Assembly (NCBI GenBank): GCA_032027005.1
Contig: JAVSMW010000008.1
Span: forward strand, 141,855-205,854
From: JAVSMW01 sp032027005
GTDB taxonomy: Bacteria; Bacillota; Thermincolia; Thermincolales; UBA2595
Direction: 5' to 3'
Length of the DNA stretch: 64,000 nt
A model generated the notes under the pieces. It ran no database searches. It saw only the letters and a program-made list of their open reading frames with translations, and had not been told where the DNA came from. Below are positions 16,461-26,031 of the stretch, in pieces. The stretch's first letter is position 1. Every line of letters starts with the position of its first letter. The translations under genes and the position numbers were made by a program.

Positions 16461-19094
16461 ATGGAAATTATTGTCAGCCATAATAATACTGATCTCGATG
16501 GTTTGGCATCTATGATAGCGGCTAAGAAACTGTATCCTGATGCTTTTCTTGTATACTCAGGCAAGCTTAACAGGAATGTCAGGGAATTTATGGCTCTGCA
16601 TAAAGATACCTTTAGCTTTTCTTTGACCAAAGAGGTGCCTCTGAAAGATGTTACCAAGTTGATTTTGGTTGACACCAAAATCGTCTCCAGAATTGGTGAT
16701 GTGCGCTCTGTGTTAACGAACCCAGAGCTTGAAATACATATTTTTGACCATCACCCTAAAAATGATAATGATATTACAGGCCATTTTAGTGTGGTCGAAC
16801 CTATTGGAGCTACAACAACTTTGCTGGTTGAAATGATGAAAGAACGTGATTTGCCTGTCAATTCTCTGGAAGCAACAATATTTGCTTTGGGAATCTACGA
16901 GGACACTGGTTCTTTGACTTTTACAACAACCACGCCCAGGGATGCGGAAGCAGTGGCTTATCTGTTAGCCAAAGGGGCAAAATTATCTGTGGTGGCTGAT
17001 TTTATAGACCGGCCTTTATCTGACCGGCAGAAAAGCCTGCTTAATTCTTTGATTGTCTCATCTGAAACATTAGATATTAACGGAGTCAAAGTTTTAATTA
17101 CGCGCGGGGAAACGGAAGAATACGTGGGCGGCCTGGCTTTGCTGGTGCATAAATTGGTGGAGGTGGCCAATATTGATGTGGCCATTGCCGCAGTTTTGAT
17201 GGATGACAGAGTCCATGTGGTGGCTCGGAGTAAACAGGATACAGTAGATGTTGCCCAGGTGCTTTCCCGCTATAACGGCGGCGGTCATGCCAGTGCCGCT
17301 TCGGCAACTGTTAAGGACATCAGGGTAGATGACATTATCGCTGACCTGAAGAACATTTTGCATGAGTACGTCAGACCTGAAATTGTGGCTGAAAATATTA
17401 TGTCTGCCCCTGTAAAAACTGTGCCGTTAGATAAGACTGTGGAAGAAGCCGGCAAAATCCTGCTGCGGTATGGTCACAGCGGCCTGCCTGTGGTTGATGA
17501 TCTGGAAATGGTGGGCATCATCTCGCGCAGGGATATTGACAAGGCCAAGCAGCATGATCTGGGCCATGCTCCGGTCAAAGGGTTTATGTCCCGCAGGGTG
17601 ATTACCGTTTCCAGACAGACTACGATACCGGAGATTCAGCATCTGATGATCGAACATAATATTGGCAGACTGCCGGTTATAGAAGATGGCAGAATTGTCG
17701 GGATTGTCTCCAGAACAGATGTACTGAGAACATTACATGGAGAAAATTATCCGGATAAGTATGAACGGGTATTTAATCATGCCCGGTCCAACATGGGGAC
17801 CCAATTTGAAAATGTCACAGAACTAATGATCCGCAATCTACCGGTACACATTCGGGATCTCTTGGGCCAAGTCAGTTTCCTGGCTGATAGAGAAGGATAT
17901 TGTGTCTATGTGGTCGGCGGTTTTGTGCGGGATCTGATTTTAGGCGTAGAGAACCTGGATATTGATTTGGTGGTTGAAGGTGATGGCATTGCTTTCGCCC
18001 GTTCTTTGGCCGGTTTTTTATGCGGCAAAGTCAGGGTCCATGAAAAATTCGGGACAGCCATGGTTATTCTGCCTGATAAATTCAGAATAGATGTGGCCAG
18101 TGCCAGGACTGAATACTATGAATACCCCGCCGCCCTCCCAAGAGTGGAAGTATCTTCGCTGAAGCAGGACCTTTACCGCCGCGATTTTACCATCAATGCC
18201 ATGGCTGTCCTGCTGAGTGAAAAAAACTTTGGCTGTCTGATCGATTATTTTGGCGGCAGACGTGATTTAGAAGAAGGAATTATCAGGGTTCTGTATAATC
18301 TAAGTTTCGTAGAGGATCCTACCAGAATTTTGCGGGCAGTGAGATTTGAGCAAAGATATAATTTCCGGATCGAGAGCCAGACATTGAGCCTGGCCCAAAA
18401 TGCCATTAAAGCCAAAATGCCGGCTAAATTATCTGGTGATAGAATCAGGGAGGAACTAAAGCACATCTTGGGTGAAAATTCGCCTGCCGGTGCTGTTTTA
18501 AGAATGAAAGAACTCAATATCTGGCCCTATATCCTGCCCCAGGCCGATATCGAGGAAGAAACAGTAGCAATCCTCAAAAACATTCCGGCATCTATAGAAT
18601 ATTTTAAGGATATGCACGTGCATGCCATCAATAGCTGGATTATTTATCTGGGTGCCTTGGTCAGACTTTCCGGCTGTCAGGCCGCAGATGTCAATGAAAG
18701 GCTAAAACTGACCAAGGACGAGCAAAGAATTTTACGGGAAATTCTTTGCTGTTATGAAGAGACAGTGGAGCAGCTATCTTGTCCCAGACCAATGAAAATG
18801 AGTGAAATCGCTGCGGTTTTAAGAAAAATCTCAGTGGAAGCTTATATATATATCCTGGCCGGCTCACCAACTCAGGCTGTCAAAGAAAGACTGAAAAACT
18901 ACCTGGCCCGGTCCAGACACAATAAACTCCAGATAAATGGGGAAGATATTAAGAAACTTGGTTTTAAGCCTGGACCGCATTTTAAAACAGCACTCGATGC
19001 AGTCAGGGATGCCAGACTGGATGGACTGATTCGGACCAGGGAAGAGGAAATTTCCTTTCTCAGTGAATTTATGGAAGGTAAAGAAAGGGGCTAA
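16461..19094 (+). CDS. DHH-CBS-tRNA nucleotidyltransferase fusion
   Basis: An 877-residue protein. Residues 1-300 are a DHH/DHHA1 phosphoesterase (VSHNNTDLDGLASM, FDHHPKND, NGGGHASAAS). Residues about 305-425 are two CBS domains (IMSAPVKTVP; MSRRVITVS). Residues about 455-870 are a class II CCA-adding or A-adding polymerase: VVGGFVRDL, ENLDIDLVVEGDG, RRDFTINAMA, RILRAVRFEQR. It likely matures tRNA 3' ends; the DHH and CBS parts may give nucleotide hydrolysis and adenylate sensing. AAGGAGGG precedes the ATG. It heads an operon with an M50 protease, trpS, scpA and scpB. Confidence 0.9.
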   Translation: MEIIVSHNNTDLDGLASMIAAKKLYPDAFLVYSGKLNRNVREFMALHKDTFSFSLTKEVPLKDVTKLILVDTKIVSRIGDVRSVLTNPELEIHIFDHHPKNDNDITGHFSVVEPIGATTTLLVEMMKERDLPVNSLEATIFALGIYEDTGSLTFTTTTPRDAEAVAYLLAKGAKLSVVADFIDRPLSDRQKSLLNSLIVSSETLDINGVKVLITRGETEEYVGGLALLVHKLVEVANIDVAIAAVLMDDRVHVVARSKQDTVDVAQVLSRYNGGGHASAASATVKDIRVDDIIADLKNILHEYVRPEIVAENIMSAPVKTVPLDKTVEEAGKILLRYGHSGLPVVDDLEMVGIISRRDIDKAKQHDLGHAPVKGFMSRRVITVSRQTTIPEIQHLMIEHNIGRLPVIEDGRIVGIVSRTDVLRTLHGENYPDKYERVFNHARSNMGTQFENVTELMIRNLPVHIRDLLGQVSFLADREGYCVYVVGGFVRDLILGVENLDIDLVVEGDGIAFARSLAGFLCGKVRVHEKFGTAMVILPDKFRIDVASARTEYYEYPAALPRVEVSSLKQDLYRRDFTINAMAVLLSEKNFGCLIDYFGGRRDLEEGIIRVLYNLSFVEDPTRILRAVRFEQRYNFRIESQTLSLAQNAIKAKMPAKLSGDRIREELKHILGENSPAGAVLRMKELNIWPYILPQADIEEETVAILKNIPASIEYFKDMHVHAINSWIIYLGALVRLSGCQAADVNERLKLTKDEQRILREILCCYEETVEQLSCPRPMKMSEIAAVLRKISVEAYIYILAGSPTQAVKERLKNYLARSRHNKLQINGEDIKKLGFKPGPHFKTALDAVRDARLDGLIRTREEEISFLSEFMEGKERG

Positions 19095-19098
19095 ATAA

Positions 19099-19746
19099 AT
19101 GCCTTATTTTGATTTGCAAGGTATGCTGTTAACCCTCCCGGCACTGCTGGTGGGTTTGACATTACATGAGTTTGCCCATGGCTATGCGGCTTATCGCCTG
19201 GGCGATCCGACTGCTAAAAACTTAGGACGGCTTTCTTTTAATCCTATCAAGCATTTAGACCCATTAGGGGCCCTGTTTCTATTGATTTTTCATTTTGGCT
19301 GGGCCAAACCTGTACCGGTTAACCCTTTGTATTTCAGAGGAGACAGGCAGAAAGGGATGATGTGGGTATCACTGGCTGGACCGGTAACAAACCTTGTGAT
19401 TGCTTTTGTTACAGCACTGATATGGAAAATAATAGAACCCAGCGAATATATCATTGTGGGCATATTGTTTTATCTCTTTACTATAAATATCATCCTGGCA
19501 GTGTTTAACCTTATCCCGGTACCGCCTTTGGATGGTTCAAAAATCCTGGCCGGGATTTTGCCGAGCAAATATATGCATGTGATTTTTAATCTTGAAAAAT
19601 ATGGCTATATAATATTAATTTTGCTGATGTTTACCGGAGTGACAGGCATGATCCTGACACCTCTGGCCAAATTGGTTGGACTTGGGATTACCGGCCTTTT
19701 ACAGGTGGAATCATTGAAACAGATTATTATGATGAGCTTTAGATAG
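19099..19746 (+). CDS. Site-2 protease family membrane metalloprotease (M50)
   Basis: A 215-residue, four- or five-helix membrane protein. LHEFAHGYAAYRLGDPTAK holds the HExxH-like zinc motif (HEFAH) and NLIPVPPLDGSKIL is the second NxxPxxxxDG motif with the third zinc ligand. Such proteases cleave substrates within the membrane. Homologues beside scpAB are common in Firmicutes; the substrate is unknown. It starts 4 nt after the preceding stop. Confidence 0.88.
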   Translation: MPYFDLQGMLLTLPALLVGLTLHEFAHGYAAYRLGDPTAKNLGRLSFNPIKHLDPLGALFLLIFHFGWAKPVPVNPLYFRGDRQKGMMWVSLAGPVTNLVIAFVTALIWKIIEPSEYIIVGILFYLFTINIILAVFNLIPVPPLDGSKILAGILPSKYMHVIFNLEKYGYIILILLMFTGVTGMILTPLAKLVGLGITGLLQVESLKQIIMMSFR

Positions 19747-19783
19747 AATCGATCTTTAGAATGATACAGGAGGAATGTTAAAG

Positions 19784-21037
19784 ATGAGCAAGGGCACTAT
19801 ACTTAGCGGAATGAGGCCGACAGGGCGGTTACATATTGGACACCTGAGTGTTTTGGAGAACTGGGCCAGGATGCAGGATGATTACAATTGTTATTTCATG
19901 GTTGCTGACCTGCATTCCCTGACAACCAAGTTTGATGAGACGGAGAATTTGCCCCACGATGTAAGGCAGATGGTGTTGGATTGGCTCGCTTGCGGCATTG
20001 ACCCAGTGAAAAGTGCGGTATTTGTGCAGTCGGCAGTCAGGGAACATGCCGAACTTCATCTTTACTTTTCCATGAGTACTCCAATAGCCTGGCTGGAACG
20101 TTGTCCCACATATAAGGACCAGGTTGTGCAGTTCGGCAAGCAGGGCAAGGATATTACAACTTACGGCTTTTTAGGTTATCCGCTGCTGCAGGCGGCTGAT
20201 ATACTGGTATATTTGGCTGATACGGTTCCTGTAGGTGAGGACCAGCTTCCTCATATTGAGATGACCAGAGAAATAGCCCGGAGATTTAATTTTCTTTATA
20301 AGACAGATTTATTTCCTGAACCCAAGGCCCTTCTGGGGCGCTTTCCCTTAGTACCGGGGATTGACGGGCGGAAAATGAGTAAGAGCTATCACAATGACAT
20401 TGCTATTTCTGCTGATAGTGCTGAGGTCAAAAAACAGGTCAATTCGATGGTCACCGACCCTGCCCGGGTGAGGCGGGACGACCCCGGTCATCCTGAGGTT
20501 TGTGTAGTTCATAAATACCAGGAGATTTATAACAACAATTTGCTGGAATATATTGGGGAAACCTGCCGCAGTGCGGAACGTGGGTGTGTTAACTGTAAGG
20601 GCGAACTATTTGAAATCGTTGAAGCTATGCTGAAACCGATTAGGGAGCGAAGAGCCAAATATGAAGACAATTCCTATGGAGCACTGCGTGAATACCTCCT
20701 GGCTGTTAGAAATGCCGGAACAGGAGTGCCTGAAATGAAGCGCACCCGTGGTGTTGAGGATAATTCAGGTGAACGTAATGCTGATCTAGTCGTTGAAAAA
20801 TTCAAGGAATTTTCAGCAATAGCTAACCGAAAGGAAAAAAATTATCTGCGGGAGATTGGTCAGGAAATTATCAATGATTATCTTAATGGGTCGGTTAACC
20901 TGACGGAGGTTGATGACATTCTGGCCTGCAGGATGGACCTGGTAGGACTTGTCTTGTTAAAAGGCGCGGAACGGGCGCAGAGGACAGCCGGCCAAACTGT
21001 AGCCCAGGTGCGGCAGGTCATGAATTTGCAATATTAA
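19784..21037 (+). CDS. trpS: Tryptophanyl-tRNA synthetase
   Basis: A 417-residue class I aminoacyl-tRNA synthetase with LHIGHL (HIGH motif, near residue 18) and GRKMSKSYH (KMSKS motif). It is longer than the usual 330 residues: an extra region near 230-270 contains a CRSAERGCVNCKGEL Cys cluster, and there is an extended helical C-terminus. The ATG at 19784 is chosen because AGGAGG (19769-19774) directly abuts the ATG at 19775. No T-box leader is visible before it. Confidence 0.92.
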   Translation: MSKGTILSGMRPTGRLHIGHLSVLENWARMQDDYNCYFMVADLHSLTTKFDETENLPHDVRQMVLDWLACGIDPVKSAVFVQSAVREHAELHLYFSMSTPIAWLERCPTYKDQVVQFGKQGKDITTYGFLGYPLLQAADILVYLADTVPVGEDQLPHIEMTREIARRFNFLYKTDLFPEPKALLGRFPLVPGIDGRKMSKSYHNDIAISADSAEVKKQVNSMVTDPARVRRDDPGHPEVCVVHKYQEIYNNNLLEYIGETCRSAERGCVNCKGELFEIVEAMLKPIRERRAKYEDNSYGALREYLLAVRNAGTGVPEMKRTRGVEDNSGERNADLVVEKFKEFSAIANRKEKNYLREIGQEIINDYLNGSVNLTEVDDILACRMDLVGLVLLKGAERAQRTAGQTVAQVRQVMNLQY

Positions 21038-21050
21038 GGGGTGAAGCCTT

Positions 21051-21800
21051 TTGGCTTACCAGATAAAATTAGAGGTTTTTGAAGGGCCTTTTGATTTGCT
21101 GTTTCACCTCATAGAAAAAAACGAGGTTGACATTTACGATATTCCAATTGCCAGAATAACTGAGCAGTACCTGGAGTATGTTTCGATGATGCAGATGCTT
21201 GACCTGGAACTGGCCAGTGAGTTCCTGGTGATGGCCGCCAACCTCTTATCAATTAAAGCCAGGATGCTGCTGCCCAAACCGCCGGTATCAATTGACGAGA
21301 CCGACGACGAATTTGACCCCAGAGAAGAATTGGTAGAAAAATTGCTGGAATACAAGAAATTCAAATTGATGGCCGGTTTTCTTCAGGAAAAAGAGATTTT
21401 TATGAACAAGGTCTACACCAGAACTAATGATGAAGAAATGTTTTGCCACCTATTTAGTGAGGAGAACCCTCTGGAAGGCATCAGCATGCAGTCCCTGATT
21501 TCAGCTCTGCACGAGGTGTTGGACAGAGCCGGCGAAACTGAGCTGAAGGGGGAGATCCCCAGAGAGGAAGTTTCCATAAAAGATAAGATGAAGGAAATAA
21601 TGCGCCGGCTTTTTTTCCACAACAGGAGTGTTGCCTTTAGAGACCTATTTAAGCCTGCTGTTTCCAGGGTAGAGATTATTGTGACATTTTTAGCCATCCT
21701 GGAGTTGATTAAATTAGGTAAGATTAAGGCTTACCAAGCTAAGGCTTTCGGGGATATCATGATTTACGGCCGGGATAATGAAGAAGCCATTGATTCCTAA
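21051..21800 (+). CDS. scpA: Segregation and condensation protein A
   Basis: A 249-residue kleisin subunit of the SMC-ScpAB condensin. The N-terminus KLEVFEGPFDLLFHLIEKNEVDIYDI and the winged-helix C-terminus VTFLAILELIKLGKI are diagnostic. The start is a TTG at 21051 after GGGGTGAAG. It lies 12 nt before scpB, its partner. Confidence 0.93.
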   Translation: MAYQIKLEVFEGPFDLLFHLIEKNEVDIYDIPIARITEQYLEYVSMMQMLDLELASEFLVMAANLLSIKARMLLPKPPVSIDETDDEFDPREELVEKLLEYKKFKLMAGFLQEKEIFMNKVYTRTNDEEMFCHLFSEENPLEGISMQSLISALHEVLDRAGETELKGEIPREEVSIKDKMKEIMRRLFFHNRSVAFRDLFKPAVSRVEIIVTFLAILELIKLGKIKAYQAKAFGDIMIYGRDNEEAIDS

Positions 21801-21812
21801 AGGGGTGTAAGC

Positions 21813-22379
21813 ATGGGTATGATGTTTCCCAGTGAAACAAAATCGATTCTGGAATGCCTACTTTTTGTCAGCAAGGAACCCTTGACTTTGAAAACTCTGG
21901 CCCAAATAGTTGAAATGCCGGAAGTGGACATTAAGGCAATGATGGATGAATTGGTTCGGGAGTACCACACAGGGCGGGGAATCACTATCCAGATTGTGGA
22001 TAACGGGTACCAGTTTTGTACCCGGCCTGAGTTTGCATATTATATCGAAAGATTGTACAAGCCGCAGAATTCTTACGGTTTGTCCAAAGCAGCCCTGGAA
22101 ACCCTGGCTATTATTGCCTATAAACAGCCTATTACCAGGGCTGAGGTGGAGGCTATCAGAGGAGTCAAAGTTGACAGTTCCATCGGTACCCTGGTGGACA
22201 AAAATCTGGTCAGAGAAGTGGGTAGAAAAGAAGGTCCCGGGCGCCCGATACTATTTGGTACAACACCTAATTTTCTCAGATACTTTGGCTTGGAAAACTT
22301 ATCAGAGCTGCCCGATCCCATTGATTTTGCCGCCGGCCAGGAGAATGCGGAACAGATGGAAATAGAGGGTGGGGAGTGA
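21813..22379 (+). CDS. scpB: Segregation and condensation protein B
   Basis: A 188-residue protein with tandem winged helices: ILECLLFVSKEPLTLKTL at the N-terminus, ALETLAIIAYKQPITRAEVE, then GRKEGPGRPILFGTT and FLRYFGLENLSELP. ScpB dimerises and binds ScpA in chromosome condensation. AGGGGTG precedes the ATG. It ends the operon that begins at 16461. Confidence 0.93.
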   Translation: MGMMFPSETKSILECLLFVSKEPLTLKTLAQIVEMPEVDIKAMMDELVREYHTGRGITIQIVDNGYQFCTRPEFAYYIERLYKPQNSYGLSKAALETLAIIAYKQPITRAEVEAIRGVKVDSSIGTLVDKNLVREVGRKEGPGRPILFGTTPNFLRYFGLENLSELPDPIDFAAGQENAEQMEIEGGE

Positions 22380-22569
22380 AGGGTGTGACGAGTGGAGAGT
22401 GGGGAGTGAGTAAGACCTTCATGCCGCTGGCGCGGCACTCACTCTCTGCTTCTCTGACTATTCTCTCCTTTTAATCTCTGCGTCATATTTTCTGCCCTTC
22501 ATTCGAACTTTTTTTATTTTATCGGCGTTTATCCGCGGCTCACCACCATTTTTTAGAGAGGTGTTTATA
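22380..22569. other. Intergenic region with GAGTG-rich hairpin
   Basis: Imperfect GAGTGG(G)GAGTG repeats pair with CACTCACTCTCTGC (about 22399-22448), giving a hairpin. A TCTCTGCGTC fragment of the dispersed repeat family follows. No gene is seen. Confidence 0.4.
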
Positions 22570-22992
22570 ATGGATTTTACTCAAGTGAAAAATATTGCTA
22601 TTGTTGGACTTTCCGATGACCCGAAGAAAGCCAGTTACCGGGTGGCAGATTACTTACAGCAGAAGGGATTTAAGATTATACCTGTAAATCCGACTATAGA
22701 AACGGTCCTCGGGGAAAAATCGTATTCTGATGTTGCTTCTATACCTGAGTCAATTCAGGTGGATGTTGTTGATTTTTTTCGCAAACCTGAAGCGGTCAAG
22801 CCTTATGTGGAACAGGCTGTATCCCGTGGCGGCATAAAGGGGATCTGGATGCAGGAAGGGGTTGTCAATGAAGAGGCGGCAACTCTCGCCCGGGAGCATG
22901 GGATGGAAGTGGTTATGGACAAATGTATGATGAAAAAGCACAAGAAGTTTTTGGGTATAGAAGATACGGAAGAAAAAAAAGAAGAATTATAA
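22570..22992 (+). CDS. CoA-binding domain protein (YccU type)
   Basis: A 140-residue Rossmann-fold protein: NIAIVGLSDDPKKASYRVADYL binds CoA, with VNPTIETVLGEKSY, VDFFRKPEAV and GIWMQEGV following, and a conserved Cys in VVMDKCMMKKHKK. Small stand-alone CoA-binding proteins are widespread and may take part in protein CoAlation or acyl-CoA handling; the role is not established. The ATG at 22570 follows AGAGAGGTG by 6 nt. Confidence 0.85.
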   Translation: MDFTQVKNIAIVGLSDDPKKASYRVADYLQQKGFKIIPVNPTIETVLGEKSYSDVASIPESIQVDVVDFFRKPEAVKPYVEQAVSRGGIKGIWMQEGVVNEEAATLAREHGMEVVMDKCMMKKHKKFLGIEDTEEKKEEL

Positions 22993-22995
22993 AAG

Positions 22996-23035
22996 ATAAC
23001 GCAGTAGAGCGCAGAGATTTAGAAACGCAAAGAAT
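22996..23035. repeat. Dispersed CGCAGAG-type repeat
   Basis: ACGCAGTAGAGCGCAGAGA followed by AACGCAAAGAA, in the intergenic space after the CoA-binding gene. Confidence 0.5.
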
Positions 23036-23197
23036 TACGTGCCGATAATTTGGCTTAAGCAGAACGTGAGTGTAAATTAAAAAAGTCATACTTACGATAA
23101 AGTACCTGATAATCGTATATCAGGAAGAAGGGCTAGCCACTGAGAAAATTGGTAATCAATGGGCGCCAACTTAAAACCTTTTTTGCAGGAGTGGTCT

Positions 23198-24702
23198 ATG
23201 AAATCAAAAAGTATGTTTGTATTATTCTTTCTGGTTTTCAGTATTTATTTTATCTTTAGCCTACAGCCGACCCCAAATGAATCAAAATATCCTCTTGGCG
23301 GACATTCATTTGAAAACGGTAAGAAAATATCTCTTAGCGCAAGCGGATACGATTTTAAGAGGTTGTACACCGGGGAAAAGCAATATCAACTAATGGATAA
23401 ACAGTGGTTTAAATGGGAAGTCAGTAAAAACAGAAAAACGATTGGCTACATTACAATAACCCAGGATGCTGTATATAACGGCGACTTCTATTATCTCGCC
23501 AGGTATGAACCTCTCACCGATTCAAAACAGCCTTTTATCTTAAACATAACTTTAAGCGGTTCAACCAGTCCCTTCTATGAGAATCATGCCGAGTATCCCA
23601 AGGGTATTGACATGACAGAATCGGTCTGGCAGGGCCGGCAGTCTGCCCGCGCCCATCTCTCCAAATATACCGCAGTAGTGGAAAATAAGCAGTATTCCAT
23701 GTGGATGAGTCTGGCCTATGTCTATCGGCAAAGAGAACGTGGCGTCCTTGAAGAGTTATATAATAAAGTACTGCCGATCAGAAATGACAACAGAGGAAAC
23801 TTTTCCATCTATTTTCCGCAGCATAAGGGAACTGTCAGTGAGCAGTGGTCTGTGGTATCCGCTTCCCCGCTTATTGACTGGAACCATAAACTTGCCCAAA
23901 CCAATCTTAGGATGGCAGACCTAAACAGGGCCCGTAAATGGTCGGAAGACGGAATGTATTTTATCACTCCCACCACCTATGTCCCCTACGCCCCCAACTT
24001 CTTCTGGCGCATTCCGGCCCAGTACGTCGGCGAACTTTTCATCCGAAGCGAAGGCGCCCGGGTATTCGAAACCTTCGGAATTGTTTCCATGTATACTGCC
24101 GTTAATACCCTTAACAAGGACGGATACTGGGCATCAACCCCAAGAAGCACCATGCTGTACGATGATTATAAGATTGACGGTGGGTTCTACGATACCCGTT
24201 TCAATACAGACACTGCACTCTTCATGATAAGGGCCTATAATAAATTTAAGGATCAGGATGCCTTAAATGTTGCTAAAACATATGGCGGGTTCCTGATTAA
24301 TTATATGAAAACCCACAGTTTTAAAACAAAAAACGGAGGACTATTAGTATGCGACTATGGAAATTTTGAGACTCCATTGATAAAAACACATATGAAATGA
24401 ACTTCCTTTATGAAATGTATCTGGCTACTGACGATACCGCCTATCTAGAAAATGCCGATAGTATTAAGTTAGCCGTGAAAGACACAGTATATAACTGGAA
24501 TAAGCCAGACGGAGACCTACATTATGCCCGTCTTTTGGACGGTACATTTGGTAAACAGGACTACCCCACACTAACCTTGAAAGACCTACGATATAGCCAA
24601 TACCTCATTAAAAAAACTACCGGACAGGATGACATTGACTTCTGGCGGCTTATTAGTTGGAAGGAACAATACAACAAGAATCATGGAATTCCTCTCTATT
24701 AG
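23198..24702 (+). pseudogene. D-glucuronyl C5-epimerase-like protein, frame broken
   Basis: A first frame (23198-24400, 400 residues) starts after CAGGAGTGG with a membrane anchor at residues 5-25. It continues as an alpha/alpha-barrel protein with YYLARYEPL, DWNHKL and GGFYDTRFNTDTALFM, as in C5-epimerase family proteins. The family C-terminus (NFLYEMYLATDD to RYSQYLIKKTTG) follows in the -1 frame at 24397-24702. In that second frame the sequence upstream reads SIDKNTYEMNFLYEM, so a one-base change near 24370-24395 split one gene. Real loss and assembly error are both possible. Family members act on extracellular uronic-acid polysaccharides; that is an inference here. Confidence 0.6.
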
Positions 24703-24869
24703 GAACGCAAAAAGGATAGAATCTTTGAATGCAGGAAAAGGGAAAGAACATGATCTTATTGAGGAGAAGTGATAAGAAAAGTTTGGTTTGATGAAGCAAA
24801 TCTGGAATCGTATAATTATTAGCAAAATGTTAAAAACTAAAACATTAATGGAAAGCTACACCGTAAAGG

Positions 24870-25526
24870 ATGATTTGTTTGCTCGGTTTCGGATTTAATC
24901 TTTTGCTGCTGGCGGTTGGTTTTGTCTGTATGCTGTTTGTGCGGGTCAGGTTTGAAGTGGCTTATCAGAGGCGGGGAGAAAATGACCATCTCAAAGTTGA
25001 AATGACAGCTCTTTGGGGGTTGATCAGATATAAGACAGAAGTTCCAATTATCGATTTGGACCAATATTTTTTAAAACCCTTTTTAAAATTTGAAGCAGAT
25101 ATCGAAACTATTGTTTCACATCCGATTGATGAAGCAGGGATGATTGTAAAAGTGCCTGTTCTCCTGATTCTGAGGAAACTGCCAATTTACATAAAAAACG
25201 GGATAAATTATTTTAATCGATATCAGACGGCCCTGCGCAGGTTTTGCAAAGCCATCCGCTGTCACAGGCTGACCTGGACTACCATGATTGGTTTGGGGGA
25301 TCCTGCTTATACCGGAATGGTGTCAGGCACTGTTTGGACACTCAAAGGCTATGTATACCGGGCTTTCCGGAACAATATCGGGGACATGCTAAAACAACCT
25401 GAATTTTCAGTGATTCCCTGTTTTAACGATACTTGTCTGAAGCTGGATTTTAATTGCATATTTGACATGCGAATCGGTCATATTATACTTGCAGGACTAC
25501 AAATCATTAAACTTCGTTATATATAG
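24870..25526 (+). CDS. DUF2953 membrane protein (YtfI-like)
   Basis: A 218-residue protein with one N-terminal hydrophobic helix (residues 2-24) followed by a domain with TALWGLIRYKTEVP, TTMIGLGDPAYTGM and a C-terminal GHIILAGLQIIKL, typical of DUF2953. In B. subtilis its homologue ytfI sits just before ytfJ, as here, so a role in sporulation is likely. The exact function is unknown. Confidence 0.75.
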   Translation: MICLLGFGFNLLLLAVGFVCMLFVRVRFEVAYQRRGENDHLKVEMTALWGLIRYKTEVPIIDLDQYFLKPFLKFEADIETIVSHPIDEAGMIVKVPVLLILRKLPIYIKNGINYFNRYQTALRRFCKAIRCHRLTWTTMIGLGDPAYTGMVSGTVWTLKGYVYRAFRNNIGDMLKQPEFSVIPCFNDTCLKLDFNCIFDMRIGHIILAGLQIIKLRYI

Positions 25527-25551
25527 TAACTTGCTATGAGGAGGAAGAAAT

Positions 25552-26007
25552 ATGGCCGAGCACCCGATTGAGGGACTTATGAAAACAGCTATGGAAAGCA
25601 TTAAGGAAATGGTTGATGTAAATACCATTGTAGGAGATCCTGTAGAGACTCCGGACGGCAGTGTGATCATACCGGTGAGCAGAGTCGCATGTGGTTTTGC
25701 GGCCGGTGGAGGAGAATTTGAAGCTACCGGTGGCCAACAGGAGCAGGGTCAGGGTGGCGGACAGCAGGATGGTAATAATGGCGGCACTCAACTTCCCTTT
25801 GGCGGAGGCAGTGGTGCCGGGGTTTCAGTACAACCTGTCGGTTTTCTGGTAGTAGGGCAGGGGCAGATCAGAATGCTGCCTGTAGATGGGAACGCTGTGG
25901 TGGATAGGATAATTGATGTGGCCCCGAACCTTTTATCACAGGTTCAGAATATGTTCCGCAGAGAGAAAAAACAAGCTGACCATCAGATTGAATACCGCGA
26001 AATTTAA
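25552..26007 (+). CDS. ytfJ: Sporulation protein YtfJ / GerW
   Basis: A 151-residue GerW-family protein: HPIEGLMKTAMESIKEMVDVN, VIIPVSRVACGFAAGGGEF, a low-complexity Gly/Gln linker (residues about 61-97) and VQPVGFLVVGQGQIRMLPVD. In B. subtilis GerW is needed for normal germination with some germinants and is made in the forespore. GAGGAGG precedes the ATG. A terminator overlaps the stop codon. Confidence 0.9.
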   Translation: MAEHPIEGLMKTAMESIKEMVDVNTIVGDPVETPDGSVIIPVSRVACGFAAGGGEFEATGGQQEQGQGGGQQDGNNGGTQLPFGGGSGAGVSVQPVGFLVVGQGQIRMLPVDGNAVVDRIIDVAPNLLSQVQNMFRREKKQADHQIEYREI

Positions 26008-26031
26008 AGACAGCCTAAGGGCTGTCTTTTT
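26006..26031 (+). terminator. Intrinsic terminator after ytfJ, shared with the convergent operon
   Basis: A 10-bp stem AAAGACAGCC/GGCTGTCTTT with a TAAG loop and T-tract. It overlaps the 3' end of the minus-strand ligase gene and would serve both directions. Confidence 0.8.

Noticed and set aside
24397..24702. A separate gene starting at the ATG at 24397
   Set aside because: It has no ribosome site and its frame continues the C5-epimerase-like protein upstream of the ATG, so it is treated as the broken end of one gene.
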